Counted from the first letter of the stretch, positions 1-17,830 are shown. The stretch: DNA of 64,000 nt from Serinus canaria (GCF_022539315.1 NC_066316.1:9191501-9255500); one strand, 5' to 3'. The notes: a model not told the origin generated them from the sequence alone. Made by a program: numbers and translations.

Positions 1-171
1 TGTGACTGCTTTGCTGACTCACTGCCAAGCTGGATGGGACTCTGGGGCTGTTGCAGCTGCACTGTGGAGACCCAGGCAGGCAGACCTCTGGTCTCAGCCA
101 TGCCCTGTGGCTCAACTCCCTCATCATCTTGCCCAGTGATGGACTCAAATGCCCAGTTTAAGAGCAGCTCA

Positions 172-5637
<5,466 letters not shown>

Positions 5638-5939
5638 CCCGCCGCTGCCCCGCCGGCTCCGCCGCTGCCTCCGCCGCAGCCGGGCTGGGGCAGGGCCGGG
5701 GCCGCCGCGCCTGCGCCTCCTCCGCCCGCGACGAGGCGGGGCCGGCGCCGCTGCCGGGGCGGGCCGAGGGGGACCGGGAGGGCGACTGGGGACTGCGGGG
5801 GCCTAGGGGCTGGGATGGCACCGGAGGGCTTGGATGGCCGAGTGACTGATGGGACGAGGGGTCAGGGATGGCGTCAGGGCAGTCAGTTCTCATCCCACGC
5901 CCGTGCGGGCTCTGGCGCTAAAAGCCTCCTCACCACCAC

Positions 5940-7196
5940 GTTCTTATTTCAAATTGGGGGTTTATTGTCGGCACAGCAAGGTTCAAGTGTCACCACACAG
6001 CAGGTCACCGTGTCATGTACTGCTGCCCTGAGCCCATGAGTCAGGGCTCTCGGGGAAGCTGGGCTCTTCTGCACCCCCAAAAGACCACCTGGGTCTTCTC
6101 TATACATTCATTAAATACAACACAAATCCACAGTTAGATTACAAACAACACATCATATCTCCTCCACCCCTGTGATCACTCCCTTCCTGCATACCAGGCA
6201 CTGTTGGAGTGGAGAACATCCGCTATCTTGACCTGGCTCATTGCAACCACAATACATTCATTTAGCACAGATGTGTCTGCAGGAAAAGACACCCAAAATA
6301 CCATGTAAATACATTAATCCCCAGCCCTGCATCAACCTTGCCAGGGCACAAAAGTCTGCAATGTCCAGTAAGCCATGCTCAGGGTTTATTTTTGTGGCTG
6401 CATCTTGTTCATCTATCTTCCTCTGACCAGCTCCAGAACTGTCAAATCCATCATTATCCTCGTACTCAGCTCCCAGGCCTTGCTCATTCAACAAATCTGA
6501 TGTTGCCTTCCATCATCCACCTCCCAACAGCCAGGGAATCAACATTAGGCTTCAACCCTACAGGGCACACAGGCTCCAACTCATACCTCCAAGCCTATAT
6601 CCAGTTCTAGAGTCTTCCTGAGCTTTTCTCCTTCAGCAACTGGAACACAGAGCTGTGACTTCCATGCTGAATTTCAAAGCTGCTGCCTGTCAGCAGCATA
6701 ATGTGTAAATGCACCATTTTTGCACACACACGTTTACCTTCGAACACAGGAGTAGTAAAATAAAAATCATCACTGAAAACTGCTGACAAACAGGAAAAAA
6801 ACACCCTGAAATCAGGACAGTAAAGAGTTCCTTCTGGAGTGACCGTTCAGCAACTTCAGCACACTGCGAGCACATAGTACAGGCAGATTCCAAAAAAGGT
6901 GTGTTTTTCTCATAGAGATCATAGATGTCCTGCAGAGTCCTGGTTTTCCTTCCAAAAGGATCAAGTTTTACATTAAGCTGACGGCACATGCTGTCAAATC
7001 AAGGCTTTTCCTTTACACTCTGCACTGTAAAAAAGAGCTAGAGTTGGTGGGGGCCTGGCAGGGGATGGGAGGAAAGTAGTGTAGTTCATGGTGATCTTCC
7101 AAAGGACTCTGGAAGCCAAAAGCACACCCTTCAACAGGGTCTCCCATGCTGGGCTTCCAAAAAAAGGAAATTCCAAAAAGTCACCTTCTAGGAGTG
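5940..7196 (-). other. ENTPD6: ENTPD6 3' UTR
   Basis: The stretch between the ENTPD6 stop codon and the distal poly(A) signal is AT-rich. Two minus-strand open frames (6690-6989 and 6258-6494) lie in it; neither resembles a family I know, and they are most likely chance. Confidence 0.6.
5961..5966 (-). terminator. ENTPD6: Candidate ENTPD6 polyadenylation signal (distal)
   Basis: AATAAA on the minus strand, followed about 25 bases later by a GT-rich run (GTGGTGGTGAGG), the expected layout of a poly(A) site. It implies a 3' UTR of about 1.25 kb ending just before the PYGB promoter. A second AATAAA at 6385-6390 could give a shorter 3' UTR. Confidence 0.55.
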
Positions 7197-7286
7197 TTAG
7201 TACTGCAGTCTATTCAGTGAGTCGATGTAATGGAAAGTGGCTCCCAATGCCCAGCTCGTTTCAACATTGTCAATTTTCCGGGCAAG
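7197..7286 (-). CDS. ENTPD6: ENTPD6 coding exon 13 (terminal)
   Basis: Residues 414-442 and TAA stop, [15 protein letters not shown] to SLNRLQY. A run of about 20 T (transcript strand) precedes the acceptor GGTCCAG|CTTGCC. The run is prone to length variation and is part of the pyrimidine tract. Confidence 0.94.
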   Translation of the reverse strand, partial: LARKIDNVETSWALGATFHYIDSLNRLQY

Positions 7287-10200
7287 CTGGACCAAAAAAA
7301 AAAAAAAAAAAAAAGGCAGAAAAGTTAAAACACATTTTTTTGGGAGAATCTGAAGCATGCAAGGTGGATACAGTGCCGAAGATTCTGACAAACAGTTACC
7401 AGCATTGTGGGGAGAGTGTTGCTGCACCCACCATGTGTTGTAGCAAGAAGGTAAATCAAGAACCAAGCTTCTGGCAGCAGGATGACTCCTGCCTTGGCAC
7501 CCTCCTGCCCACTCTCCCCAGAAATCCTCTTTGAGCTTCACCTTAAAGCCTTGGCTCTTTGGGAAGCCCAGTTCCTGCAGCAGGAAGGTGATGTATGTGA
7601 GGTCCATGCAGAGAAAAGGGTTGTTTCCAGGGCTGATTTCCATGGTCTTACAAACTGAGAAGAAAGAAAACAGTGTCTGAATGCACACTGTAGGCTCAGG
7701 TCTAACAACAGCCCCACTGAGAAAAATCTCAAATGAATCCACAAAACAGCTCTTGTCAGGGATGGAACCTGTTACATTGGGGCTGAAATGACATACACAC
7801 ATTAGGATAAGTACATAAGCTTTGTAAGGAAGTCAAGACATTCTGTCTCTCCCCTAATATAGCAGTTTCTTGTACCTCTCCAGGGAAAGAGCCTTTCTTC
7901 TATCAGCTTCAAGTCTTTGAATATCTGAGCAACCTCAGGTGTGCTATTTTTTTGAGTATCAGCGCTTAAAAAATGTTGAAAAAACCAAATCAAAAAAAGC
8001 CCAACAACAAAAGAAAAAGACAAACTGAAAATAAAACCCACTGCAAATGCAGAAGTTAATATAAAAATAGGTGAGATTTTCAGAAATAAGCAGAAATGTT
8101 GGTTAGATGCTATTTAGAGGGACTCAATATTTACTTAAAAGCATGGGCCTCTTCGCATGTCTCACATTTGCCACGCGGAACAAATTTACTCACAATTACT
8201 AGTGTGTGTTTTTATTTTACTCACCATATTTAGCTGCAATTTCAAAGTCACTGACAGTTAAGCTTCCTCCTTTTTCTTTATCTAAAAGAAAAAAACCCCA
8301 CTTTTTAACGGTCTTTGTATAAAGGCAATTATAGACTGAAATCATAAAAGTTGTTTGGAAATTAAACCTTGAGCCACTGAAATCAATGTCAAAATTTAGA
8401 CATTTTAAAGGTAAAGAACTTGGTTTTAAAGGTAAAATAACCTTCAAAAATTCTCAGTATAGATTCAAAAGCCTTGGTTTATGAAGAACCTTTAGCCATG
8501 TTTCCTACAGAAACAGAGCTTACAGACCATCTCATCTGACCCCCATTTCTGCACTGCCCTGTCCAGTGGTGCCTGGACAGTGAACACCTGTGACCAGATC
8601 TGACAGGGCAGTGCTGCTCTGCAACACATTAAATCTCAAATTATTTGTAAAAAGAGAGTAGCTGAGGAGGGGGGTGTGTTTGTCCAAACTAACTTGAGAT
8701 CTCATGATCTGCTTTTTACCACTGAATATGACAGTCTTTTGTACACAAGCACGCCACTGGAAAAGAGATGTGATGCATTCTGAATGCATGTGGAAATATC
8801 TGAAAATCTTCATTCCATCAAAAGGTCAGCGGAGCAAACACACAGCCCAAATAATTTTTACTGCTTTAGTGCCCAAGAAATTTGTTTATCATCATGAAGT
8901 TTTTTTCTATTTCGGATTGTAGAGCTAATTAGGCAACAACCATTTCTGAAATGCAAGCTGTTTAAAAACTATTATCAAAGGCTGTAGGTCCTATTTCACA
9001 GGCCCAGCCTCTTCTCTATAGACAATAGAAAAGATACTGTCTATATTACAGACAATAATATTGTCTATATTATAGACAATAAAAACAATGCTGCACAGCA
9101 GTGTAACAGACTAATTTCCATGACAGCTCAGCAAAACATTGTGATGTGTGCAAGTGTTCCCACTCTTTCCATATCTTGCCATTTAAATTGAAACCAACTC
9201 AGAAGCAGACATACCTATGAGACCAGCCTCTGCTGCACAGTCATAGTAGTAGGAGAAAATGTAAAAGTCCAGATCCTTCACTTCCCCAGCTCTATGTACT
9301 TTCTTGTAGAGCATCTTCGCCACTTTATTAGAACAAGACTCATACAGAGGCTCACCTAAAAAGACAAAAAGCCCCCATCATATCACAGGCTGAGAGTTAA
9401 ACACATATAGAATTTATTTAGGATCTGCCAGGAAACAGGCAAAATAGGCTTTTTGCAAAATAGTAAAACTTCACAGAGAACTGAAATCTGAATCTTCTTC
9501 TAGAGGCAGACACCTACCATCCTCAGGTTGGGACTATGTGACAGATCAAAGATGGACAACATCATTTGAGGCAGAAGGGTTTTGAAAGACCTGTTCAAAA
9601 ACTGCTCAACTCCATCTGCATCATTTCTGGCAGCTTTACTGCCTGGACAGACACATCATGGCACAAGACAAAGGAACTGCAGGATCTCTTTGACAGCACA
9701 CCAAGAGGAGCCAGACAGAACAGTAAACAGTCTGGTGTCTTTCAAAGAGGATGAGAGTATATAATTTACTGTGCTAATAGCAGCTAACCTAGATAGCAAG
9801 AGAGAGAAATCACTATACCTGCCTTCTGTCCTTTAATTTTGTACACTATCTCAGCGTGTTGCCATTCGGATTTGAAGCCAGGTGGTAAACAAGGGCTGAT
9901 CAATTCCTCCCCTTCTCCTACTGCAGAAGTAAAACAAAGCCACATTAGGAAAAAACATAAGGAGTAAATTCAGATCCTTCACCCCCAGCCCTGCTCCATA
10001 CTGTCCTGCAGCTTCAGCAAGGCTCCTTTACAGCCCAGTCATGGTCTGGATGTCCCATGCCCACCCCCAACCTAAGGCTGGCAAGACTCCAGGTCTCCTG
10101 GGAGCTGTCAGTGTCACCTCTTGCATTTGTCTCAAATGCACCCAGCCATGGTGACAGGAGCCTACATGCCACTCAGGAACTTTGAGCCCAGTGGGAAGGG

Positions 10201-13200
10201 GATACACAGCTCCTCCCCCTACCACAGGACTACACACCCTGAGCTCAGAACCAGGATCTGAAGACTGCCCATAACTTACAGGGTTTTCCCTCAACTCCTC
10301 CCAAAATGGCAAGCCTTGCTGACATCAGCCCAAGTCCCAGGTAACTGCAAAGGGAGAAAAACCTCTGTGAGCAACAGACATCCTTCCTCTGATACTTCAC
10401 TGACAACCTAGCTGGGACATGCCAGTATCCTCTTGACAGCCATGGTAAAGTGGCTCAAGTCAGCAGCTCATGCACATGAGTGGAACAGTGTGACAGCCTG
10501 CTCTCATATTACCTTATCCAGAAGGATAATTTATCTTTGAAAAAGCTCAGGCAATAGCTGTCAGTTGTAATCTGGCTCTTGGAGAACTGGCAATGGCATT
10601 TCTCTAACTCTACTCCTAGTACCTCACTGGGTACTCCTACCCTCCTCAAAGGCAGCACAGACACTTGCATACAGAACTGACTTTTTGAGCCCAACCACAC
10701 CCCACAGCGAACATGAGTGGGAAGAAGTTGCTGGCCCAAAACACTGGGAGCAGAGAAGACAGTGAAGAAGAAAAAATCACAGAGACAAAGCATTATGAAC
10801 TGACTGCAACCCCCATTCTCCATCTTCCTGGGCTGCTCAGTGGTGAGAAGGTATAAAAGTTGGAAGTGAAGCTGAGCCTGGGAAGGAGGGAGAGGTGGAG
10901 GGAAACTTTTTTGATTTTGTTCTTATTTCTAATTATCTTACTGTTTAATTGGCAATAAATTAAATACTAAATAAATTAAATTAAAGTCCATGTTTTGCCC
11001 ATGGACAATAACTGGTGACCTCCCTGGCCTTATCTTGACCCATGAGCTTTTTGTCATATTTTCTTCCCCCTGTCCTGTTAATAGAATGGGAGTGATAGAG
11101 GAACTTGGTGGGCAGCCAAGGTTAATCCACCAAAATCACGTGGGTCAAGTTTCTCTGCTTCTCCATGGTATTCATTTGCAAGGACCCCACTCCAGAAAAA
11201 CACCTCAGTCTACCTGGCTTCACAGAGAGCTTCCATCTGAGCACTGTGCTCTCTTTTTTACAACTAACCTGTATGAATACAGCTTGTAGGTGTGGTTAAA
11301 CATCTGAAATGAAGTTGTGTGGCCAGATGGTGATGTCTGGAGAGTTGCCTGGAAGGAGAAAAAGATGTCACTGGCAGGTTTCTGCCAGCCAGCAGCAAAC
11401 ATCAACAAGGTAATCTTCCAACACATTAGGAAAAATGTGAAACAATCCCAGCATGATTCAGAGAGAAATTATGAATTTGCAAGGATTTCAATTTGACTGC
11501 TGATGCACAAGACAGCCACAAAACCTGGAGCTAGGAGTGTCTTCACATGACAGGGTTCAAACTGGTTATATTTGTTTGGTAATATTTGTGTCCACACCAA
11601 TATGCTGTATAAAAGAGTTACTTGCAATAAAAAGGAATCCTTATTCCTTATTCCAGCTCATTACTGCTTTTGTCCAGAGGTTTCAGCAACTGCCTCTTCA
11701 CATGATCCCTACTACAGGAACGGTGTGCAAACTAATAGGAAGGCCAGGCACGCATTAACTTCCTACTCCAGTGAATTCATCTGTGAACTTACACAAGCCA
11801 GAGGAAAAGCACATCCCTGTGCTTGCCAAGGAACAGAGTAAGGATCAGACTGTGGTCTCAAGGAATGAAAGGATAGCCTGTTCCCCAAGTGCATCAGCTC
11901 AGCTAGGGTGTTTGTGGGGAGCAAAGCTCTGGCCACAGTGCTGCTCATATCTTAACTCCTTCTCTATCTCCAGAATTTCCACATCCTGGACCCTTCACAT
12001 CCCTTGCCATTCCGCTGAAACAGTGCAATGTCTTGATTATCCCAGGCTTGTGCAGCTTTACTGTGAGCACTATCTCTGCTCAGGCCAGAGCCTTACAATA
12101 CCAGAACCAGAGAGCTTCATAGAACAGCTGTAAAAACGCCAGGAAGCTAAAATGGCATTCATTTGCAACTGAGCGAACTCAGGACAGTCAGAAACAAGGA
12201 TTGAGAAGGCACCTTACTGTGTTCTTAAATCCCAGTGTAGGCCATATGCTGGATTTGAATTCATTAATAGCCTCGGGTTTGTGCTCTTTTTTATAAGCTG
12301 TACAAACTGAAAGTCAAAGATTAAGATATTCAGAACGTGGAGTCCTCAACGAGATAAAGCAGCCCTGGCAGACTCACCCCAAGCACCACTGACCCATGGA
12401 GTTGGATGAAGAGGATGGACAAAGAGTTGTGAATGCCTCTGGGACTGACTATAAAAAGGCACATATGACCAAGTCACAAGTGTGGCTTCACAACACACTG
12501 ACAAAACTCTTGCTCTGTTTCCAAGGGAAAGAAATCTGAGCAGTTACAGATTCCTGCAGCAGCATTTCCCAACAGTGTGCATGCTCACGTTACCTTGGTA
12601 CGCGGAAGGAAGGTGATCTGTGTTGATCCACCACCCAAATCCAGCATCCCTACACTTCTCCTTTGTGGGTCATCTAGCCTGCCTGAAATGTGTGACAGAA
12701 CAGAGAAAGCCATGGTGGGCACTGTGAAAAACTGGCTAGGAACAAAACCAGAAGTACAGTGGTAAGGAAAGAGAACAATCCAACTCCACTCAGCTTTCGC
12801 ACAGCACTAAATTACACTGTTATCTACTGGGCACTGATTTTGGCTTTATCAGACCTGAAAATCTTAAAGTGACAAGAGTCTCTTATTTCTTCAGTGGCTG
12901 TTCCTGCCCTAATCACAGCAGCTTTGGTTATTGCTTTCCTAAACACTTTGGATGCAAAGACCTTTTGCAAAGTCTGCTCCGGTAACCACTTTGTAACACA
13001 GAGGAATGTGGTTGTCTTGGCCACCTCTCCCTGATCCCTTAGCAATATTTTGCAGATTCCTATGGCCAAAGGGATGACAGACTGAAAAGAGCTGGCCTGA
13101 GAGACTCAGCTCTCTTGGAATTCTTCCTGCTGCCAGCCAAGACCTCTGCTCTCATTTAGATCTAGTTCTTTTCAGTTAGATCCTTCAAATGCACCCCTCT

Positions 13201-16200
13201 GACAAGGACAATTTGTGCCAAGTACCTCAGTATACCTCACGAGAGCTGATGTTTGAAGATCCCTGACCTTTCTGGTATTTCCTGGGAGCACAAAAAGCTC
13301 CAGAGCACATTACCCCACACACTGTGTGCTGAACAGAGCACTTGCAGGGCAGAGTGCTTTATGTATTGTCAGAGAGGTCTTCAGCTTAGTTTTCTCTCCA
13401 CTCTTCAGCTACCCTTTTCTCACTCAGCAGTGTAAACACCCATGGCATTTCTGTGTTATAAATCTGTAAGGAAGTACCACAGCACTTTCTTTTACTCTCT
13501 GCAGCTGCCAGGCACATCTAGAATACTCAGACAAAAAAATTAGCCCGAGTCACAGCAGGCTCTAAAAAGGAATAAAATGTTCTGGTACCCTACAGGGAAC
13601 TGAAAGAAAAGCTACATTAAACATCTAGGAAAAAGGATTAAACTCCTCACTCCATCAAGTAAATGGACAAAATCCTAATGACTTAAATAGGCCAAGCCAA
13701 AAACAAACTGCTGACTTATTCTCAGAACCTTCTTTCTCCCATTCTGCCCCAATGAATGAGCAAATTCCACACAGGGGCTGAAAAAAGCAGGAATTTCACA
13801 GCATTGGTCATATCTTTATACATATGCTCATGTACACATACCTGTTAAAAAATTTATCGTGATCCAGGCTGAAATACCTAATAAGGAAAAGATTCAGAAG
13901 ACACATGCTTAGATCATAACATTTAATTTTATCTAACAGCAGCAACAAGAAAGTCAAGCCATATTACAAGGCTTCCAGAACTGTCAATGGCTGACAAATT
14001 CAAGATTAGGCTATCTGAACAAAGAGAATGACCTTCCCTATCAGAGCTTATGTGATATTTCGGAGAGAAGCCCCATGTATGAAATTCCTGGAGAATTCTG
14101 TATTTCACAGGTCAAAAATTTAGGTAGGAAGTCACAAAGGCTTCAGTCCTTAGCTAAAAGACAAAGAGATGACTGAAACTCACATTGTTCATTTTCTAGG
14201 AAAACATCCACTGTTGGCTTTTGTTTGACATCAGGCACTCCACTTTTCTTTAAGAATACTAAGAATTTTCATCTTTCAGTGTTCTAATTTTGCCTGTTTT
14301 CCTCTAAGGAATTTTGTGAGCTATGCTGTTTTTGTCCTCTTCTTGTTTTATAAACTGTTCTCCATAAATTAGGTGAATCAGTGGCCTTATGTTAACAAAT
14401 TCAAATATTTATTAATGTGGTTAAAACTCAAGGCATGCCAGAGAGCATGACCTACTTCAATCCTTGGCTGAACCCAGGCTATCACTGCCATATTGATTTT
14501 AAAACAAAAGAAAAAGAATATATTTCCTCCATTAAACAGCAAGAACAGAAACTCAAACAGCTTCAGCTATTTTAAAGCTTGGTTTCTGAGGAGATTTAAA
14601 ACACATTTCAACACTCAGTTACTTAGAATTTTGACATTCTGTCCTCAACATTTTTGGATGAACATGAACTTACTTCAGCATGTATTTTCTTCCCTATATA
14701 ATATTTTTTTCAGATTGAATTCACATTCCCACTCGTTAGATGAATTATAATTAACATTATGATCAAGTATTGATTGCACTGAGCTAGAGGTACTTCCAGA
14801 GAGCTCTGAAAAGCACTGTCAGGAGCAGAGTGGGCTAACCCAATTGTTGAAGACCAATTCAACAAGCAGATATTCAGAAATTTCTCCAAAAGTGCTGACT
14901 GCACACTGGCTTTCTGATCATACTACAGGAACTGCTCAACACTAAGAGCTTTCAAGATCAGGACAGAGCTCAGGACTTCAAATTGGAAAACACTGCACAA
15001 GATTTCTTTGGCAGGCACTGCCTGTGGCTGCATAAAAACTCTGCTTCTGTCAAATCTGCTGCTTATGGGATCCCACCACAGCAGGCAGGGACTTGTCACA
15101 GTGCAGAGGAATTTCCAGGACTACAGAGAGAGTCTCCATAAAGTTGCTTACCTTCATCAGTTCCATTCATTATTGACACACAATTGTCCCTCACAAAGAA
15201 GGGGGAGGCCTGAAAAATCTCCTTCACCTGCAGTTCAAATAAAAGCTACATTCAGAGAAATACTTTTTCAGCTGAAAAGCAAGTTTTCTAAAACCCCAGT
15301 TTTACACTACTACTCCTCTTCTTGGGCCAGATCCTGACTGCTGCTCACCACTTTATTTGAAGTTCAAGAGTCCAATGAGCAGCAGCTTTTATGTGCTGGC
15401 TCTGCAGTTTGGTGCAGAAACAGGGATAGATGTGATGGGTTTTCAAGCATGAAGACTGCTCAGAAATACCATTAACAAGGGATGGACATGGGTAGGGAAG
15501 GAATCCCATTTGCTTTGTTGGAATTGGTGACCCTTAAGGTATTACAGATATATGGAAAAGGTAGGAGATGGACACTCTAACTTGCAGGAATGTCCCAGGG
15601 TGCTGCATTTTTAACAGGAGCATGTTTTCTGGAAAGCAAATGGAAAGACAAGAGATAATACCTTTTCCAGCAACTTCTGAGCTTTCTCTCCTGGCAGCAA
15701 CCGTAGGCCAGCTGTGGCTTTCAGGACCAGAGGAGTAAACTTCCACAGCTCCATAGGAACTTCCTTCTTTGCCACCTCCAGGAGTTCTTTTATTCCCTGA
15801 CCACTCTGCAAGTAAAGAACAATAAAAAACATCTTAAAAACTCTTTTGAAAGATCAAAAGGGTGATCAAAGCTATGATTCACTGTAAATGTGAAACAGAG
15901 ACAAATTAATATCAAAAGGGGTCAAGAGGAGGTACAGGACTCACTATCTCACCACAGCACAAGGCCTAATGGGTATAATGGGAATTATTGAGCAACTGGT
16001 CCAAAACAGAGTGACTTTTTCAAACAGTGAAGCAGAACTCTGCCACCAAATTTTATGGCTACAAAAGGCTCAAAAGGCAGCATGACAAATTCTCAGAAAG
16101 CAAAGGCTTTTGTAAAACACTATGAGCTGGGTCTAAGTCTGGCTCTTAGGAGTCCCTAAATCTCTGCAAACCAGAAAGTAAGGGAGACAGGAAAGAAGTA

Positions 16201-17830
16201 ACTTAAATTACCTTTTCAACATCATCAGCATATGCAGACAGACCTGGTTTCAGTGCTTTAAACGTCTCATGGGTTAATCTGGGAGTCTCTGTTCAAAATC
16301 AGCATTCCAAAATAAGTAATGGTACAAATAATTTTGCATGCACAAAAAGAAAACCATTAAAAAAATTCCATTATTATGTGCTAATAGAAGTCAATTGAGG
16401 CCTCTGTCTAATGAACTATTATCAGCCACCCGACCTTTAAGTACAGCCTGGCTGTGGAATTAGAACCTGAGAAAATGACTTTTAAAGCCATGACTGGTTG
16501 TCAGGTGCTACTGTCCACTATGCACATCAGTCACCAGATAGGTGCAAGCTGTCTTTTAGGCCTTACACCTGCCACATGCAGCTTTTCAAACTGCACCTGC
16601 AAAAAAAGACTTCTTGTTTCAGCCTCCCCTGCTCTGGCTAAACTTGATTCCAGCAAAACCTAATGGAAGCTTTTCCACTATTTTCAATGGCAGCAGAGGG
16701 ATGCAGACTCCAGTACTTTGGAAAGCTGCAGCACCATGTATAAACCAGCAGTCCAGGCAACACTTACACTACATAAAGTTTGCTGTAATACATTCTGAAA
16801 TTGTGTTTCAAATGAAGCGGCAAGGAAGAAGCAAAAACTTGGAGATACAGGAAAAGAAGGAAATCCATGGACTGTTGTTTAACCTAAGGAGCTCCCCAGA
16901 GGCCAATCACACCATACACCACACTGCTAATCCTCAACAGAGCCTTTAGATCACCTACTAACAGCACCCACCCAAGCCCTCTGATCTTTAAGAGTTTCAC
17001 AAAGGAGAGCTGACCACATACAAACAAATGAAGCTTACTACTGCAGAAGAAAGCTGGAGCTTTCTTTGTACACCTTGTCTCAATTCTTAAAAGCAGTTTC
17101 TGTCCAGATGCAATACACGGCAATTTTAATCAAACTATTTGCAATTTTTGTTTTGTTTTGCAGTTTAAATCCACCACTGAAGCCAAGGATGCACTAAGCC
17201 AGACACTGTAGAGAGAAGCAGCTCACTGCCAGGAACTGGAGACACCAAACAACCTAAAAATTTTGAGGAAATAAGGCAGTTTGAATTTATAATTGTGTCT
17301 TCAACCAGTGTGATAAAAAACTGCCTTTCTTCGAGACACTACTTTAAAAGCTGCTATTTACTTCACATTCTGACATTACAGCATTTTCTCCTTGTTGAAC
17401 ATTTTCATAATTTCATCGAAATACACATGCCTGAACCATTTCATACCTCCTGATGGCTCTCTGGAAAGACCTGAAGCAAGTACGTTCAAGTAGACCCTAA
17501 AAAACTGTCATTAATAATCTTCTCCACAATTTATGGAAGACTTAATCTGTCATGCAATGAGCAGGACATACCTCTTGGCTGCTGAGCAAACTTAAATATA
17601 TGGATGCGAGTTCCCGTGCTTCCTGCGTCAAACATAATTCCATAAAAGACAGAGAGATCTGTGGTCACTGCCTGACGGGTCAGTTTATCTCCCCTGCTCT
17701 CAGCAACTCCTTCTGTGGCTCCCACAAAGGGTTTGGAGCCCAAGTGCCATTTTACATATGCAACATAAACAGCTATGCATGTCAAAATCCCAAAAGCGAA
17801 GAACCGCTTTGATATCTTCATGGCTTCCAT
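7197..17830 (-). CDS. ENTPD6: Ectonucleoside triphosphate diphosphohydrolase 6 (CD39-like 2), 13 coding exons
   Basis: Golgi or secreted member of the GDA1/CD39 family; the family favours nucleoside diphosphates such as GDP and IDP. The 13 coding exons sum to 1329 nt, 442 residues plus stop, in frame throughout. Residues 10-26 form a hydrophobic signal anchor. All five apyrase conserved regions are visible: ACR1 FDAGSTGTR (67-75), ACR2 KATAGLR (141-147), ACR3 GTDEG (182-186), ACR4 DLGGGSTQ (212-219) and ACR5 around FSYYYD (340-348). The C-terminus [13 protein letters not shown] is near-identical to human ENTPD6. The start is fixed by an in-frame TAA immediately before the ATG, giving a shorter N-terminus than the longest human isoform (484). 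A hydrophobic anchor followed by a single lumenal domain suits a type II or cleaved enzyme. Confidence 0.96.
7542..7654 (-). CDS. ENTPD6: ENTPD6 coding exon 12
   Basis: Residues 376-413, [14 protein letters not shown] to FPKSQGFK, with [16 protein letters not shown] matching human. Donor AAG|GTGAAG. Confidence 0.94.
8225..8281 (-). CDS. ENTPD6: ENTPD6 coding exon 11
   Basis: Residues 357-375 plus one base, [19 protein letters not shown]. Acceptor TTTTAG|AT, donor ATG|GTGAG. Confidence 0.93.
9051..9081. repeat. Overlapping AT-rich palindromes
   Basis: TATTGTCTATA and TATAGACAATA form 11-bp arms around one base (9059-9081). It overlaps a second palindrome, GACAATA-A-TATTGTC (9051-9065). Related copies lie just upstream at 9016-9050. 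Confidence 0.9.
9215..9355 (-). CDS. ENTPD6: ENTPD6 coding exon 10
   Basis: Residues 310-356 plus one base, containing ACR5 ([17 protein letters not shown]). The acceptor is TTTTTAG|GTGAG, so the exon itself begins with GT. Confidence 0.92.
9819..9920 (-). CDS. ENTPD6: ENTPD6 coding exon 9
   Basis: Residues 276-309 plus one base, [20 protein letters not shown] to KGQKA. The SPC cysteine matches human ELVSPCLSP. Confidence 0.92.
10280..10344 (-). CDS. ENTPD6: ENTPD6 coding exon 8
   Basis: Residues 254-275 plus one base, [17 protein letters not shown] to VEGKP. Acceptor GCAG|TTAC, donor CCT|GTAAG. Confidence 0.92.
10760..11130 (+). mobile_element. Avian ERV LTR-like fragment
   Basis: It shows an LTR-type order: TATA-like ggtataaaag at 10850, tandem AATAAA signals at about 10951-10975, then a segment (tcttgacccatgagc, gggagtgatagagg) that I recall from a dispersed avian retroviral repeat. 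The boundaries are approximate and the family is unnamed. It lies in an ENTPD6 intron, antisense to the gene. Confidence 0.45.
11269..11348 (-). CDS. ENTPD6: ENTPD6 coding exon 7
   Basis: Residues 228-253 plus two bases, [10 protein letters not shown] to NHTYKLYSY, matching human RMFNRTYKLYSYS. NHT is a potential N-glycosylation site. Donor CAG|GTTAGT. Confidence 0.92.
12594..12682 (-). CDS. ENTPD6: ENTPD6 coding exon 6
   Basis: Residues 198-227, carrying ACR4 [16 protein letters not shown]. It starts [10 protein letters not shown] where human has GSLKTPGGSS, so the loop before ACR4 differs. Donor AAG|GTAAC. Confidence 0.93.
13842..13877 (-). CDS. ENTPD6: ENTPD6 coding exon 5 (36-nt microexon)
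   Basis: A 36-nt exon encoding [11 protein letters not shown], which completes ACR3 (human [12 protein letters not shown]). Acceptor TTAG|GT, donor CAG|GTATG. Reading phase requires it between exons 4 and 6. Confidence 0.9.
15152..15227 (-). CDS. ENTPD6: ENTPD6 coding exon 4
   Basis: Residues 161-185 plus one base, [11 protein letters not shown] to MNGTDE, reaching the ACR3 glutamate. Donor AAG|GTAAG. Confidence 0.92.
15662..15805 (-). CDS. ENTPD6: ENTPD6 coding exon 3
   Basis: Residues 113-160, [12 protein letters not shown] to KAQKLLEK, carrying ACR2 ([16 protein letters not shown]). It is 144 nt, phase 0 at both ends. Confidence 0.95.
16212..16288 (-). CDS. ENTPD6: ENTPD6 coding exon 2
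   Basis: Residues 87-112, [16 protein letters not shown] to DDVEK, matching human [16 protein letters not shown]. Acceptor ACAG|AG, donor AAG|GTAAT. Confidence 0.93.
17572..17830 (-). CDS. ENTPD6: ENTPD6 coding exon 1
   Basis: Residues 1-86 plus one base, [10 protein letters not shown] to FAQQPR. It holds the membrane anchor and ACR1. An in-frame TAA sits directly upstream of the ATG; the donor is GAG|GTATGT. Confidence 0.93.

Larger units (their letters stand above)
7287..17571 (-). other. ENTPD6: ENTPD6 introns
   Basis: The twelve introns between coding exons range from about 0.26 kb (between exons 1 and 2 it is 1.3 kb) to about 1.3 kb. They carry an LTR-like fragment at 10760-11130, a palindrome cluster near 9051-9081 and otherwise AT-rich sequence without recognised elements. 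Open frames here lack similarity to proteins I know. Confidence 0.8.

Noticed and set aside
8505..8600. Possible CR1 fragment (ccatctcatctgaccccc)
   Set aside because: Only one short stretch resembles CR1; too weak to call.
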